From assembly GCF_900113745.1 (NCBI RefSeq), contig NZ_FOQL01000001.1, positions 1,054,001 through 1,118,000 on the forward strand: a stretch of 64,000 nt of DNA, given 5' to 3'. A program made the position numbers and the translations under genes. The notes beneath the pieces are model-generated. The model made no database searches. It worked only from the letters and a program-made list of their open reading frames with translations, and was not told the origin of the DNA. Source of the DNA: Pseudomonas guineae (GTDB taxonomy: Bacteria; Pseudomonadota; Gammaproteobacteria; Pseudomonadales; Pseudomonadaceae). Below are positions 42,949 through 53,991 of this stretch, in pieces (the stretch's first letter is position 1; each line of letters begins with the position of its first letter).

Positions 42949-42988
42949 AGAAAAAATAAAAACCACCCAGGGCGCAAACCCTGGGTGG
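42949..42988 (-). terminator. Terminator between thiC and cytX
   Basis: Stem ccacccaggg (42963-42972) / ccctgggtgg (42979-42988), loop of 6, followed on the minus strand by TTTTTATTTTTT. It stands 22 bases after the thiC stop and would reduce or end readthrough into cytX. Confidence 0.85.
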
Positions 42989-43010
42989 TGTTTCGATCAA
43001 AACAGCTCGG

Positions 43011-45102
<2,092 letters not shown>

Positions 45103-45110
45103 ACGCAATC

Positions 45111-45140
45111 AGTCTAATCAACCCCAGCCAATAAAACCAA
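45111..45140 (-). promoter_or_regulatory. Candidate sigma-70 promoter of thiC
   Basis: On the minus strand TTGGTT (45140-45135), an 18-base spacer and TAGACT (45116-45111). Transcription would start around 45104, just before the P1 stem of the riboswitch, which supports the assignment although both hexamers are imperfect. Confidence 0.45.
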
Positions 45141-45203
45141 CCCACGAGTCAAAAAACATGACCGCCGCGTCGGCTTATGACGAAGCGGAGTGCGCAGCTG
45201 CAT

Positions 45204-45232
45204 TGTTGCATCCAGGCAACATAGCTTGTTGC
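45204..45232 (+). promoter_or_regulatory. Inverted and direct TGTTGC repeats upstream of tolC
   Basis: Palindrome tgttgc-N6-gcaaca (45204-45221) followed 6 bases later by a third tgttgc (45227-45232). The group lies 91-119 bases before the tolC start in the otherwise empty thiC-tolC gap. It may be a transcription-factor site; no factor can be assigned. Apart from this and the riboswitch, I see nothing else clear in 44907-45322. Confidence 0.35.
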
Positions 45233-45322
45233 AAACTACACTACCGCTGCCACCACGGCCCTTGACCCTCTGAGCACGGGCCCTTAGCCTTGCTGATTAC
45301 CGCCAAATCCAGGATCACCCTC

Positions 45323-46762
45323 ATGCTGCGCAGACTTTCTCTGGCTCTTGCTGTGGCCGCCGCGTCCAACGCAGTGGCCTGGGCTGAACAAGCCCCGCTG
45401 TCCACCAAAACTGACCTGGTTACGGTGTACCAAGAAGCCGCCGCCAACAACGCCGATCTGGCTGCGGCCCGCGCCGACTATCAAGCACGCAGCGAAGTGG
45501 TGCCCCAGGCCCGCGCCGGCCTGCTGCCAAACCTTTCGGCTGGTGCCAATCTGAGCGATACCCGCACTCAGGTTGATTCGCCCGCCAATACCAGCTCGCG
45601 CAGCGGTATCGTCTATCAGGCCAACCTCAGCCAGCCGCTGTTCCGCGCGGATCGCTGGTTCCAGCTGCAAGCGGCTGAGGCGATCAACGAGCAGGCGGCG
45701 CTGGAGCTGTCGGCCACCGAGCAGAACCTGATTCTGCAAAGCGCCGAGAGCTACTTCACAGTGCTTCGCGCGCAAGACAACTTGGCCTCGACCAAAGCTG
45801 AAGAGGCAGCATTCAAGCGCCAACTGGATCAGTCCAACGAGCGCTTCGATGTCGGCCTGTCGGATAAAACCGACGTGCTAGAAGCCCAGGCCGGATTCGA
45901 CACCGCCCGCGCCAACCGCATTATTGCTCAGCGCCAGGTGGAAGACGCGTTCCAGGCCCTGATTACCCTGACCAACCGTGACTTCGTCGCCCTTGAAGGC
46001 ATTGAGCACAGCTTGCCGATCCTCGCGCCGACACCGAACGACGCCAAAGCCTGGGTCGACACCGCCGCCGCACAGAATCTCAACCTGCAAGCCAGCAACT
46101 ACGCCGTTGAAGCCGCCGAAGAAACCCTGCGCCAGCGTAAATCCGGCCATGCGCCGACCCTCGATGCGGTAGCCAGCTACCAGAAAGGTGATAACGATGG
46201 CTTGGGCTTCAGCAACAACGCTGCCTCCGTCAACCGCTTCAATGGTGATGTTGAGCAGCGTTCAATCGGCCTGCAACTGAATATCCCGCTCTACAGCGGT
46301 GGCCTGACCAGCTCCCAGGTGCGCGAGTCCTACCAGCGCTTGAATCAGAGCGAGCAGTTGCGTGAAAGTCTGCGCCGCCAAGTGGTGCAGAACACTCGCA
46401 ACCTGCACCGTGCAGTCAACACCGACGTGGAAACCGTGCAGGCGCGTAAGCAGTCGATCATCTCCAACCAGAGCGCCCTGGAAGCCACCGAAATCGGCTA
46501 CCAAGTCGGTACGCGCAACATCGTTGACGTACTGGATGCCCAGCGCCAGCTTTACAGCTCGGTGCGCAACTACAACAACGCGCGCTACGACTACATCCTC
46601 AACAACCTACGCTTGAAGCAGGCCGCTGGCACCCTCAGCCCAGACGACCTGGCTGCACTGGAGCAGTACCTGAAATCCGATTACAACCCGGACAAAGACT
46701 TCCTGCCGCCCGACCTGGCCAAAGCCGCCGAAGCACAACTGCGCGGCAACTCAGACTACTGA
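45323..46762 (+). CDS. tolC: TolC-family outer-membrane efflux protein
   Basis: Trimeric outer-membrane tunnel used by type I secretion and efflux pumps. The 479-residue precursor has a signal peptide (MLRRLSLALAVAAASNAVAWA) and two outer-membrane-factor repeats with long coiled helices and short beta segments (NLSQPLFRADRW; LQLNIPLYSGGLTSSQ). The repeat motif DVLDAQRQLYSSVRNYNNARYDYI is near the end. The start at 45323 gives the clean signal peptide; the codons upstream from 45290 do not. The gene is alone and ends in a strong terminator. Confidence 0.94.
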   Translation: MLRRLSLALAVAAASNAVAWAEQAPLSTKTDLVTVYQEAAANNADLAAARADYQARSEVVPQARAGLLPNLSAGANLSDTRTQVDSPANTSSRSGIVYQANLSQPLFRADRWFQLQAAEAINEQAALELSATEQNLILQSAESYFTVLRAQDNLASTKAEEAAFKRQLDQSNERFDVGLSDKTDVLEAQAGFDTARANRIIAQRQVEDAFQALITLTNRDFVALEGIEHSLPILAPTPNDAKAWVDTAAAQNLNLQASNYAVEAAEETLRQRKSGHAPTLDAVASYQKGDNDGLGFSNNAASVNRFNGDVEQRSIGLQLNIPLYSGGLTSSQVRESYQRLNQSEQLRESLRRQVVQNTRNLHRAVNTDVETVQARKQSIISNQSALEATEIGYQVGTRNIVDVLDAQRQLYSSVRNYNNARYDYILNNLRLKQAAGTLSPDDLAALEQYLKSDYNPDKDFLPPDLAKAAEAQLRGNSDY

Positions 46763-46774
46763 GTTTGCTAAACG

Positions 46775-46806
46775 AAAAAGCCCGCTGAATTCAGCGGGCT
46801 TTTTAT
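46775..46806. terminator. Bidirectional terminator between tolC and waaA
   Basis: Palindrome agcccgctgaattcagcgggct (46779-46800) flanked by A-run and T-run, 12 bases after the tolC stop; it can serve waaA on the opposite strand too. Confidence 0.92.
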
Positions 46807-46828
46807 TGGCTGCGATTAGCGCTGCAGA

Positions 46829-48115
46829 TTACTTATTAAGTAATCGCTCCAGCCCCGCCAGCAAGCGCGTCAGTGCGCCCTGATTAGCCTGCATCACGCC
46901 CTGCCCGGCCGCACGCATCGCCTGCGCTGCCTCAGGTTCGCGCCACAACTGCGCCACGCGCTGGGCCAAAGCGGCGGCATCTGCCACCTCGCCCAGCGCA
47001 CCGGCAGCACGCAACTGTGCAGAAATTTCCAGGAAATTGAACAGATTCGGGCCGCTCAGCACCGGCTTGCCCAAGGCGACAGGCTCGAGCAGGTTATGCC
47101 CACCATTAGCCACCAAGCTACCGCCGACAAAAGCGATATCGGCCAAGGCATAGAGAAACAACAGCTCGCCCATGGTGTCGCCAAGCAGCACCTGATCAGC
47201 AGCGTGCACTGGATCTCCGGTGGATCGCCGACGGGTGCTTAAGCCTTGGCGCTGGCACAACTCAAACACTGTGCTGAAACGCTCGGGGTGACGCGGCACC
47301 AGAATCAGCAATGCATCGGGCTTGTGTTTGAGCAGCTCACGGTGAGCAGCGAGAACGATCTCGTCTTCACCGGCATGCGTGCTTGCTGCTATCCATACCG
47401 GGCGCTGCGTAGCCTGCCATTGCTCACGCAAGGCAGCGGCGCGTGTGAGCAAATCTGGATCAATGGTTAGATCAAACTTGATCGAGCCAGTGACCTCAAC
47501 GCACTCCGGTCGAGCGCCCAGGCTGCGAAAACGCTCGGCTTCTAGTGCCGTTTGCACGGCAAGCAAGTCCAGTTCAGCGAGCATTGGCGCGGTGAGCTTG
47601 GCAAAGCGCGCATAGCCACGCGCCGAGCGCTCGGACAACCGCGCATTGGCCACCGCTACCGGGATACCGCGCAGGGCACACTGATGAATATGGTTAGGCC
47701 ACAGCTCGGTTTCCATAATCACCGCCAGCTTGGGCTGTACGCGATCAAGAAAACGCGCGGCTGCCCACGGCAGGTCATAAGGCAGGTAGCAGTGCTGCAC
47801 CCGACCGGCATACTCCGCACCGCCGAACAGCGCTTGAATACGCTCCGAGCCGGTGGGGGTCATGCAGGTCATGGTGACTGGTATGTCCGGGTAGCGCAGC
47901 AGCAACTCGCGCACCAGCGGCGCGGCGGCGATGCTCTCGCCAACCGACACGGCATGCAGCCAGATGCCGCCAGCTTTCAGCGGCGGCAAGCCCACAGCAA
48001 AGCGCTCGCCAATGCGCTTGGCGTAGGCCGGCGCCCGCCACGCCCGCCAGGCCAGACGCCCAGCAACCAGCGGCAGGCCAAGATGAAACAGCAGGGTGTA
48101 GAGGCTTCTATTCAT
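46829..48115 (-). CDS. waaA: Kdo transferase
   Basis: Adds Kdo residues from CMP-Kdo to lipid IVA at the inner membrane, the first step of LPS core assembly. The 428-residue product has an N-terminal anchor (MNRSLYTLLFHLGLPLV), the GT30 N-terminal domain (GGIWLHAVSVGESIAAAPLV, the family's catalytic-Glu region; METELWPNHIHQC) and a second Rossmann domain (VPRHPERF, GGHNLLEPVALGKPV). I chose ATG 48115; upstream in-frame starts have no conserved sequence. It is 43 bases from the LysR stop codon. Confidence 0.96.
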   Translation of the reverse strand: MNRSLYTLLFHLGLPLVAGRLAWRAWRAPAYAKRIGERFAVGLPPLKAGGIWLHAVSVGESIAAAPLVRELLLRYPDIPVTMTCMTPTGSERIQALFGGAEYAGRVQHCYLPYDLPWAAARFLDRVQPKLAVIMETELWPNHIHQCALRGIPVAVANARLSERSARGYARFAKLTAPMLAELDLLAVQTALEAERFRSLGARPECVEVTGSIKFDLTIDPDLLTRAAALREQWQATQRPVWIAASTHAGEDEIVLAAHRELLKHKPDALLILVPRHPERFSTVFELCQRQGLSTRRRSTGDPVHAADQVLLGDTMGELLFLYALADIAFVGGSLVANGGHNLLEPVALGKPVLSGPNLFNFLEISAQLRAAGALGEVADAAALAQRVAQLWREPEAAQAMRAAGQGVMQANQGALTRLLAGLERLLNK

Positions 48116-48158
48116 GGCGCGCAGCTTATGCACTTTAGGAAAAGGCGTCGAGTCACGC

Positions 48159-49043
48159 TCAACCAATCGCCTGCAGGTGCTTGGCAAAACACTCAGCCAG
48201 CCACAACGCTGCCGGCCCATGTGCTTCATCGCGACGGCAAACCAGCTCCACCACCAGTGGCGGCGGGGTCCAGTCGCTGCTCAGCTCAACCAATTGGCCC
48301 TGATACGTCGGGTACTGCACCACATGGCGCGGCAGCCAGGCCCAACCCAGATTACGCATCAACAGCTCAGCCATGGCATAGAAACTGTCAGCCCGCCAAA
48401 TCGATGGGCTTATTTGCTCACCGCCCGGGTAATGACTGTCCTGGGGCGCCATCAGCAATTGCCGGTGACGCGCCAGTTCGCGCCGGTCTGCATGACCCAT
48501 ACCCGCCAGGGCATGCCCCGAACCGCACACGGTGACCATCTCAATGGTGCCCAAGCGCTGGCGCTCCAGGGCGTCAGGCATGTGCTCATGGTGGAATAAA
48601 AGACCGAGATCGGCGCGATGCTCCAGCAACTTGCGTGCAACATCCCCCTGGGCACCGCTGGCCAGCTGCACCTCCAGCAGCGGGAACTGCTGGGCCAGCG
48701 CTTCGAGGCTGTCGAGTACCGGCTGATAGGGCATCGCCTCGTCCTGAGCCAGGCGCAACCGCACTTCTTCACCGCGCGCCAGACCCAGCGCACGACCATC
48801 CAGGCGCTGACACTGGCGCAGCACCTCGCGCGCCTCCTCCAGCAAAGCCGCCCCCGCATCGGTCAGGCGCGGCTGGCGGCCGCTGCTACGGGCAAATAGC
48901 AGCACACCAAGATCATCTTCCAACTGGGCGATCGCGCTGCTCACCGCAGACTGCGCACGCTGCATCTGCCGCCCAACAGCAGAGAACGACTGCCCCTCTG
49001 CAACACTGACAAACAAGCGCATTTGCTCAAGGTTCCACTGCAT
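48159..49043 (-). CDS. LysR-family transcriptional regulator
   Basis: A 294-residue regulator with the N-terminal helix-turn-helix (MRLFVSVAEGQSFSAVGRQMQRAQSAVSSAIAQLE is split around residues 7-40) and a periplasmic-binding-like effector domain. Start at 49043 has GGAG six bases upstream. It is divergent from an SMR transporter gene across 85 bases, so it may control that gene and itself. The effector is unknown. Confidence 0.92.
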   Translation of the reverse strand: MQWNLEQMRLFVSVAEGQSFSAVGRQMQRAQSAVSSAIAQLEDDLGVLLFARSSGRQPRLTDAGAALLEEAREVLRQCQRLDGRALGLARGEEVRLRLAQDEAMPYQPVLDSLEALAQQFPLLEVQLASGAQGDVARKLLEHRADLGLLFHHEHMPDALERQRLGTIEMVTVCGSGHALAGMGHADRRELARHRQLLMAPQDSHYPGGEQISPSIWRADSFYAMAELLMRNLGWAWLPRHVVQYPTYQGQLVELSSDWTPPPLVVELVCRRDEAHGPAALWLAECFAKHLQAIG

Positions 49044-49059
49044 ACCCATCTCCAAATCA

Positions 49060-49078
49060 GATAGGCAATCACTTTATC
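49060..49078. promoter_or_regulatory. Candidate LysR operator
   Basis: GATA-N11-TATC inverted repeat (49060-49063 and 49075-49078) in the divergent LysR/SMR gap, followed by TAGAAT (49095-49100), a possible -10 for the SMR gene. The arms are only 4 bases, so this is a weak suggestion. Confidence 0.25.
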
Positions 49079-49128
49079 CCATCAGCCCAACCACTAGAAT
49101 GGCCGCAGACCCACTTGGAGGCCTGCAC

Positions 49129-49461
49129 ATGAGCGGCTATCTCTACCTTGCTGTTGCCATCACCGCTGAAGTCATCGCCACAACCTCAATGAAAGCCCTG
49201 GACGGCTTCAGCAAACCCATCCCCTTACTGCTGGTGGTGGTTGGCTATGCCATCTCTTTCTGGATGCTCAGTTTGGTGGTGAAAACCATCCCGGTAGGCG
49301 TCGCCTATGCCGTCTGGGCGGGCCTGGGCATCGTCTTGGTGAGCATCGCTGCGGTGTTTCTCTACCAGCAAAAGCTGGATTTGCCAGCCATGCTCGGCAT
49401 GGGGTTGATCGTTGCCGGGGTGGTGGTGATTCAGCTGTTCTCGCAAAGCGTCGGCCATTGA
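49129..49461 (+). CDS. Small multidrug resistance (SMR) family transporter
   Basis: A 110-residue protein with four membrane helices. It carries the family's essential Glu14 in YLAVAITAEVIATTSMKA and the motif IPVGVAYAVWAGLGIVLVS. EmrE-like SMR proteins exchange protons for cationic drugs or guanidinium; the substrate here is unknown. Start at 49129 has GGAGG eight bases upstream. Its neighbour, a divergent LysR gene, is conserved in Pseudomonas. Confidence 0.93.
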   Translation: MSGYLYLAVAITAEVIATTSMKALDGFSKPIPLLLVVVGYAISFWMLSLVVKTIPVGVAYAVWAGLGIVLVSIAAVFLYQQKLDLPAMLGMGLIVAGVVVIQLFSQSVGH

Positions 49462-49514
49462 CCCAGACGCTGGCGGGTTATACTGCGCACCTGTTTTTCC
49501 GGTGAGACGTATGC

Positions 49515-50687
49515 ATGCCCCAAGCATTAAGCACTGATGTTTTGATCGTTGGCGGCGGTGTTGCTGGCCTTTGGCTTAACGCGCGCCTGCGCCGCCAGGG
49601 CTTTGCCACCGTGCTGGTGGAAAACGCCTGTCTCGGCGGCGGACAGAGCGTGAAATCTCAAGGCATCATCCACGGCGGTGCCAAATACGCCCTGCACGGC
49701 GCACTCAGCGGCGCCTCCGAAGCCATCGCCGATATGCCACGGCGCTGGCGCGAAGCCCTGGCCGGCAACGGCGAACTGGACCTTTCTGGTGTGCGCCTGC
49801 TTTCCGATGCCCACTACCTGTGGTCGCCCGGCAGCCTAGCCGGCAATATCACCAGCTTTTTCGCCAGCAAAGCCGTGCGCGGCCGCGTCGATCAGGTCAA
49901 GGGCGAGCAACTGCCGCCTGCCCTGCAGCACCCGAATTTCAAGGGTAAGGTCTACCGCCTAGCCGAGCTGGTGCTGGATGTACCGAGCCTGATCGGCCGC
50001 CTGAGCGAGCTGGCAGGCGATGGCCTGCTGGCTGCCGAACGCATCGACCCACTGCAGGAAAATGGCGAGCTGGTCGGTCTGCGCGTCGATGGCCGCGAAA
50101 TTCGCGCGCAGCGCGTCATCCTCAGCGCCGGCAGCGGCAACGCCGAGTTGCTCAGCAGCCTCGGCCTGAGCCAGCCAGCCCAGCAATTACGGCCGCTGCA
50201 TATGGTGCTGGTCAAAGGGCCTAACCTGAAACCGCTGTATGCCCACTGCCTGGGTGGCGGACCGAAGCCCCGCGTGACTATCACCACGCACCCCGCTGCC
50301 GACGGCCAGTGGGTCTGGTACCTGGGGGGTGATCTGGCCGAAGCCGATGGTGTCGCCCGCGACGAGGCCAGCCAGATCAAAGCGGCGCAGAAAGAACTCA
50401 GCGACTTGCTGCCCTGGGTCGACCTGTCTGCCGCCCAGTGGGCCACGCTGCGGGTAGAACGTGCCGAACCGTCACAATCCGGCCTGGTGCGCCCGGATAA
50501 CGCCTTCTTACACGAGCAGAATAATCTGTTGGTCGGTTGGCCAACCAAACTGGCCCTGGCGCCGGATTTTGCCGACCGTGTGCTAGCCGCATTTAACCGT
50601 GACGGCATTCAGCCAGCGACGCACGCGCCACTGCCCCCGTTGCCGCACCCCACTGTCGCCCCACCCTTTTGGCAGGGGCTGGTCTGA
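49515..50687 (+). CDS. FAD-dependent oxidoreductase (DAO family)
   Basis: A 390-residue flavoprotein with the N-terminal dinucleotide-binding motif DVLIVGGGVAGLWLNARLRRQG and DAO-type glycine-rich segments (GQSVKSQGIIHGGAKYAL, RVILSAGSGNAELL). Substrate unknown; glycerol-3-phosphate dehydrogenase-like and amino-acid oxidase-like enzymes share the fold. The stop overlaps the start of the aldo/keto reductase gene (TGATG), so the two are translationally coupled and may act in one pathway. Confidence 0.85.
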   Translation: MPQALSTDVLIVGGGVAGLWLNARLRRQGFATVLVENACLGGGQSVKSQGIIHGGAKYALHGALSGASEAIADMPRRWREALAGNGELDLSGVRLLSDAHYLWSPGSLAGNITSFFASKAVRGRVDQVKGEQLPPALQHPNFKGKVYRLAELVLDVPSLIGRLSELAGDGLLAAERIDPLQENGELVGLRVDGREIRAQRVILSAGSGNAELLSSLGLSQPAQQLRPLHMVLVKGPNLKPLYAHCLGGGPKPRVTITTHPAADGQWVWYLGGDLAEADGVARDEASQIKAAQKELSDLLPWVDLSAAQWATLRVERAEPSQSGLVRPDNAFLHEQNNLLVGWPTKLALAPDFADRVLAAFNRDGIQPATHAPLPPLPHPTVAPPFWQGLV

Positions 50688-51493
50688 TGCATAGCCTGCA
50701 CAACCTGCACCGTCCGCTGGGCAGCACCGGCCTGCTGGTTTCACCTCTGGGCTTAGGCACGGTCAAACTGGGCCGCGACCAGGGCGTGAAGTACCCCAAC
50801 GGTTTCACCATTCCCGATGACGCCGCCGCCCGTGAACTGCTGGCACAGGCCCGTGATCTGGGCATCAACCTGATCGACACCGCGCCGGCCTACGGCACCA
50901 GCGAAACCCGCCTTGGCCCGCTCCTACGCGGCCAGCGCCAGCAATGGATCATCGTTAGCAAGGTGGGTGAAGAGTTTGACAACGGTCAGTCGCACTTCGA
51001 CTTCAGCCCGGCGCATACGCGTTTCTCCGTGGAGCGCAGCCTCAAGCGCCTGGAAACCGATTTTATCGACCTGGTACTGGTGCACTCAGACGGCAACGAT
51101 GTGGCTATTTTGCGTGACAGCGGCGTGTACGAAGCGCTGGCTGAGCTTAAGCGCGAGGGCAAGATCCGCGGCTTCGGCCTCTCCGGCAAAACGGTTGCGG
51201 GCGGTCTGCTGGCGCTGGAAACGGGCGATTGCGCCATGGTCACCTACAACCTCAATGAGCAGGCCGAGCAGGCCGTGCTGGACTACGCCGAACTGCACGG
51301 CAAAGGCATCCTGATCAAAAAAGCATTAGCCAGCGGCCATGCCTGCCTAGCGGGTGAAGACCCGGTACGCGCTAGCTTCGAGCTGATCTTCGGCCACCCA
51401 GCAGCCACCAGTGCGATCATCGGCACCATCAATCCGCAACATCTGGCGCATAACGTCGCTACCGCAGCCGCTGTAATTCAGGATATTGCCTGA
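50687..51493 (+). CDS. Aldo/keto reductase
   Basis: A (beta/alpha)8-barrel NAD(P)H oxidoreductase of 268 residues. The conserved segment LIDTAPAYGTSE contains the catalytic Asp and Tyr, followed by SKVGEEF, DLVLVHSDG (His) and GFGLSGKTV. Family members of this short type include D-threo-aldose dehydrogenases; the substrate is not known. Start at 50687 overlaps the upstream flavoprotein gene by one base. Confidence 0.88.
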   Translation: MHSLHNLHRPLGSTGLLVSPLGLGTVKLGRDQGVKYPNGFTIPDDAAARELLAQARDLGINLIDTAPAYGTSETRLGPLLRGQRQQWIIVSKVGEEFDNGQSHFDFSPAHTRFSVERSLKRLETDFIDLVLVHSDGNDVAILRDSGVYEALAELKREGKIRGFGLSGKTVAGGLLALETGDCAMVTYNLNEQAEQAVLDYAELHGKGILIKKALASGHACLAGEDPVRASFELIFGHPAATSAIIGTINPQHLAHNVATAAAVIQDIA

Positions 51494-51553
51494 CCGCGCT
51501 CAATCCACTATCTGTGCCAAGCTCTCAGCCCCTACCTACCGCGAGGAGTTGCC

Positions 51554-52459
51554 ATGCCACGCACCCTGATGCGCAAAGATCCCGGCACCTTCAAAACCCT
51601 ACAACTACTAGTCGAAGCCAGCCCTGAAAGCCTGAGCTACCAGAGCTTGGGCATGCCGCTGAGCTTTGCGCAGATGCTCGACAAGCGCAAACCCCTCACT
51701 GTGACCGACAACCAGCGCTTCACCGTTGAGCTGGCCAACCTGGGGGTTTCCGTGCGCCTGACCCTCAACTGGCAGGGCCGAGAATACTGGGTGCTGGTGC
51801 GCCAGCGCCGTGCTGATCGCGGCGATGTGGTGCTCAAACTGATCTCCGGGTACGTGCCGGCTCACGAACTCAATCTGCCGCTGCTGACCGCCATTCAGGA
51901 AGTGGCCGAAGAGTGCCTGCTGGAAACCCCCGAAGGCTGGCTGGGCGGACGCTTTGGCGACACCTGGCTACCAACGCCTTACCAAAAGAGCCTGCACTAT
52001 CGGGAAAGCACTCACTTCAACCTCAGCGCCTTATCCGGCGCAGCGCGTCCGGTGCAGAGTGGCAGCCTCAAGCTGCTTGAGCGCCCACGCGCCTATGTGC
52101 ATCTGCCTACCGCTTCGCTACAGCTGGTCTACGACCTTCGTTTGGACTTGCCCAGGGAAACTCGAGAGCTCAGCCTGCTGCATGTCGACGAGCACTTAGA
52201 AGATGGCCAACTGATCGCCCGCCTCAACCGAGCCCGCCCCGACCTGTTTCTGATCCCTTTGGATCAGGGCCGCCCGACCGCTGAGCTGCTGACGTTGACG
52301 CACGGCCAGCTGTCGCCCGCCAGTACTCGCGGCCTGTGGTTGGCGGAAAGCTTTGCCACTCAGGACGGCTGGCTGGTGCGCGATGAGCGCATCCGCTGGA
52401 AAGACTGGCTAGCCCAACAAAACCCAGCGCCGCAAAAAGCCCCGCCTAAGCACGGCTAG
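51554..52459 (+). CDS. Conserved protein with Nudix-like motif
   Basis: A 301-residue soluble protein conserved in Pseudomonas. I recognise it as a family sometimes named 'metal ABC transporter ATPase', but no Walker A or ABC signature is visible. Instead GYVPAHELNLPLLTAIQEVA (about 98-117) plus EECLLETPEGWLGG resembles a Nudix box with two extra residues and Gln for the usual Arg. The middle and end show no known domain. It has AGGAG before the ATG and lies 60 bases after the aldo/keto reductase gene. Function unknown. Confidence 0.6.
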   Translation: MPRTLMRKDPGTFKTLQLLVEASPESLSYQSLGMPLSFAQMLDKRKPLTVTDNQRFTVELANLGVSVRLTLNWQGREYWVLVRQRRADRGDVVLKLISGYVPAHELNLPLLTAIQEVAEECLLETPEGWLGGRFGDTWLPTPYQKSLHYRESTHFNLSALSGAARPVQSGSLKLLERPRAYVHLPTASLQLVYDLRLDLPRETRELSLLHVDEHLEDGQLIARLNRARPDLFLIPLDQGRPTAELLTLTHGQLSPASTRGLWLAESFATQDGWLVRDERIRWKDWLAQQNPAPQKAPPKHG

Positions 52460-52513
52460 AACACTCAGTGCCAACCCACGGGGCTGATCAAGCAACGCTA
52501 CTGACAGCACTTG

Positions 52514-52543
52514 GCCGGCGACGGGCTCTAGCCCGTCGTCGGC
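52514..52543. terminator. Inverted repeat between convergent genes
   Basis: Stem of 14 pairs with one G-U (gccggcgacgggct / agcccgtcgtcggc) and a 2-base loop region, in the gap between the Nudix-like gene and hldE. No T-run is present. It may end transcription on both strands or be a REP-like sequence. Confidence 0.45.
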
Positions 52544-52548
52544 GCGTA

Positions 52549-53970
52549 TTAACGGCTGCGAATCTTCTCAACGATTGCGGTGGTTGAGCTGTTTTCCACC
52601 AGCCCCAGCACCCGCACTTCGCCACCATAGGCTGTGACGATGTCGGCGCCAACCACCTGTTCGATGCCGTAATCACCGCCTTTAACCAGCACATCCGGCT
52701 TAACCGCGTGCAGCAGGTTTTCCGGGGTGTCTTCGCCGAAGCTCACAACCCAATCCACCGCGCCAAGCCCGGCTAACACAGCCATACGTCGGTCCACCGA
52801 ATTGATCGGCCGACCCGGGCCCTTCAAGCGGCTGACCGAGGCGTCATCATTGACCGCCAGCACTAATCGATCGCCCTGCGCGCGCGCCTGCTCAAGGTAG
52901 GTCACATGACCCGCATGAAGAATGTCAAAACAACCATTGGTGAAGACAATTTTCTCGCCATGGGCGCGGGCATCCTCGATCGCCAACAACAGCTGATCGA
53001 GGCTCAGTACGCCGCGCTCGGAGCCGGCTTCACGTTGGATAGCACGACGTAGTTCGGGTGCGCTGATCGCAGCCGTACCCAACTTGCCGACTACGATACC
53101 GGCAGCCAGGTTGGCCAGCGCCACCGCATGCGGCAGTTCCTCACCCGCGGCCAGGCTGGCAGCCAGGGTGGAAATCACCGTATCGCCGGCACCGGTGACA
53201 TCGAACACTTCACGCGCACGGGCCGGCAAATGCAACGCCGGGAGCTGTGGGCGCAGCAGGGTCATGCCATGCTCACCACGGGTGACCAACAACGCGCCCA
53301 GCTCTAGCTCAGCCATCAATGCCGCGCCCTTGGCCACCAACTCGGCCTCATCATGGCAAGGGCCGACGATGGCCTCGAACTCGCTGAGGTTCGGGGTAAT
53401 CAGGCTGGCGCCGCGGTAGATAGAGAAATCCTTACCTTTTGGGTCAGCAAGCACGGCAATACCTTTGCTGCGCGCCATCTGCACCAGCACCTGATGATTT
53501 TGCAGCGCGCCTTTACCGTAATCGGAAAGGATCAACACCTTGATGCCTTCCAGCTGCGCCTCGACGCTGGCCGCCAGTGCGGCGTTGTTAGTGCGGAATG
53601 GTTCTTCGAAGTCCATGCGCAGCAACTGCTGATGACGGCTCATTACGCGCAGCTTGACGATGGTGGGCTGATCCTTGATGCACTGAAACAGGGTTTTCAC
53701 GCCAACCGCGTGCAAGCTGTTGCTCAGGCTATCAGCGGCCTCATCCTGACCGGTTACGCCGATCAAGACTGCCGGCGCACCGAGGGCGGCAATATTCAAC
53801 GCCACGTTGGCGGCACCACCTGGACGGTCCTCAATCTGCTCGACCTTCACAACCGGCACTGGCGCTTCTGGCGAGATCCGCGAAGTGCCGCCATGCCAAT
53901 AACGATCGAGCATGACATCGCCCACCACCAGAACGGCGGCCTGGTCGAAACGTGGCATGGACAATTTCAT
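52549..53970 (-). CDS. hldE: Bifunctional heptose kinase/adenylyltransferase
   Basis: Makes ADP-D-glycero-beta-D-manno-heptose for the LPS inner core. The 473-residue product has an N-terminal ribokinase-type domain (1-315; GGAANVALNIAALGA, DVTGAGDTVISTLAASL) that phosphorylates heptose 7-phosphate at C1. The C-terminal nucleotidyltransferase (about 335-470; TNGCFDILHAGHVTYLEQA) has the HxGH motif. GGAG lies 6 bases before the ATG. A 140-bp inverted-repeat element sits 21 bases upstream, so the promoter must be in or beyond it. Confidence 0.97.
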   Translation of the reverse strand: MKLSMPRFDQAAVLVVGDVMLDRYWHGGTSRISPEAPVPVVKVEQIEDRPGGAANVALNIAALGAPAVLIGVTGQDEAADSLSNSLHAVGVKTLFQCIKDQPTIVKLRVMSRHQQLLRMDFEEPFRTNNAALAASVEAQLEGIKVLILSDYGKGALQNHQVLVQMARSKGIAVLADPKGKDFSIYRGASLITPNLSEFEAIVGPCHDEAELVAKGAALMAELELGALLVTRGEHGMTLLRPQLPALHLPARAREVFDVTGAGDTVISTLAASLAAGEELPHAVALANLAAGIVVGKLGTAAISAPELRRAIQREAGSERGVLSLDQLLLAIEDARAHGEKIVFTNGCFDILHAGHVTYLEQARAQGDRLVLAVNDDASVSRLKGPGRPINSVDRRMAVLAGLGAVDWVVSFGEDTPENLLHAVKPDVLVKGGDYGIEQVVGADIVTAYGGEVRVLGLVENSSTTAIVEKIRSR

Positions 53971-53991
53971 AAAAACTCCAGAAGCGGCTAA

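Noticed and set aside
51554..52459. ABC transporter ATPase identity
   Set aside because: There is no Walker A, Walker B or LSGGQ signature in the product.
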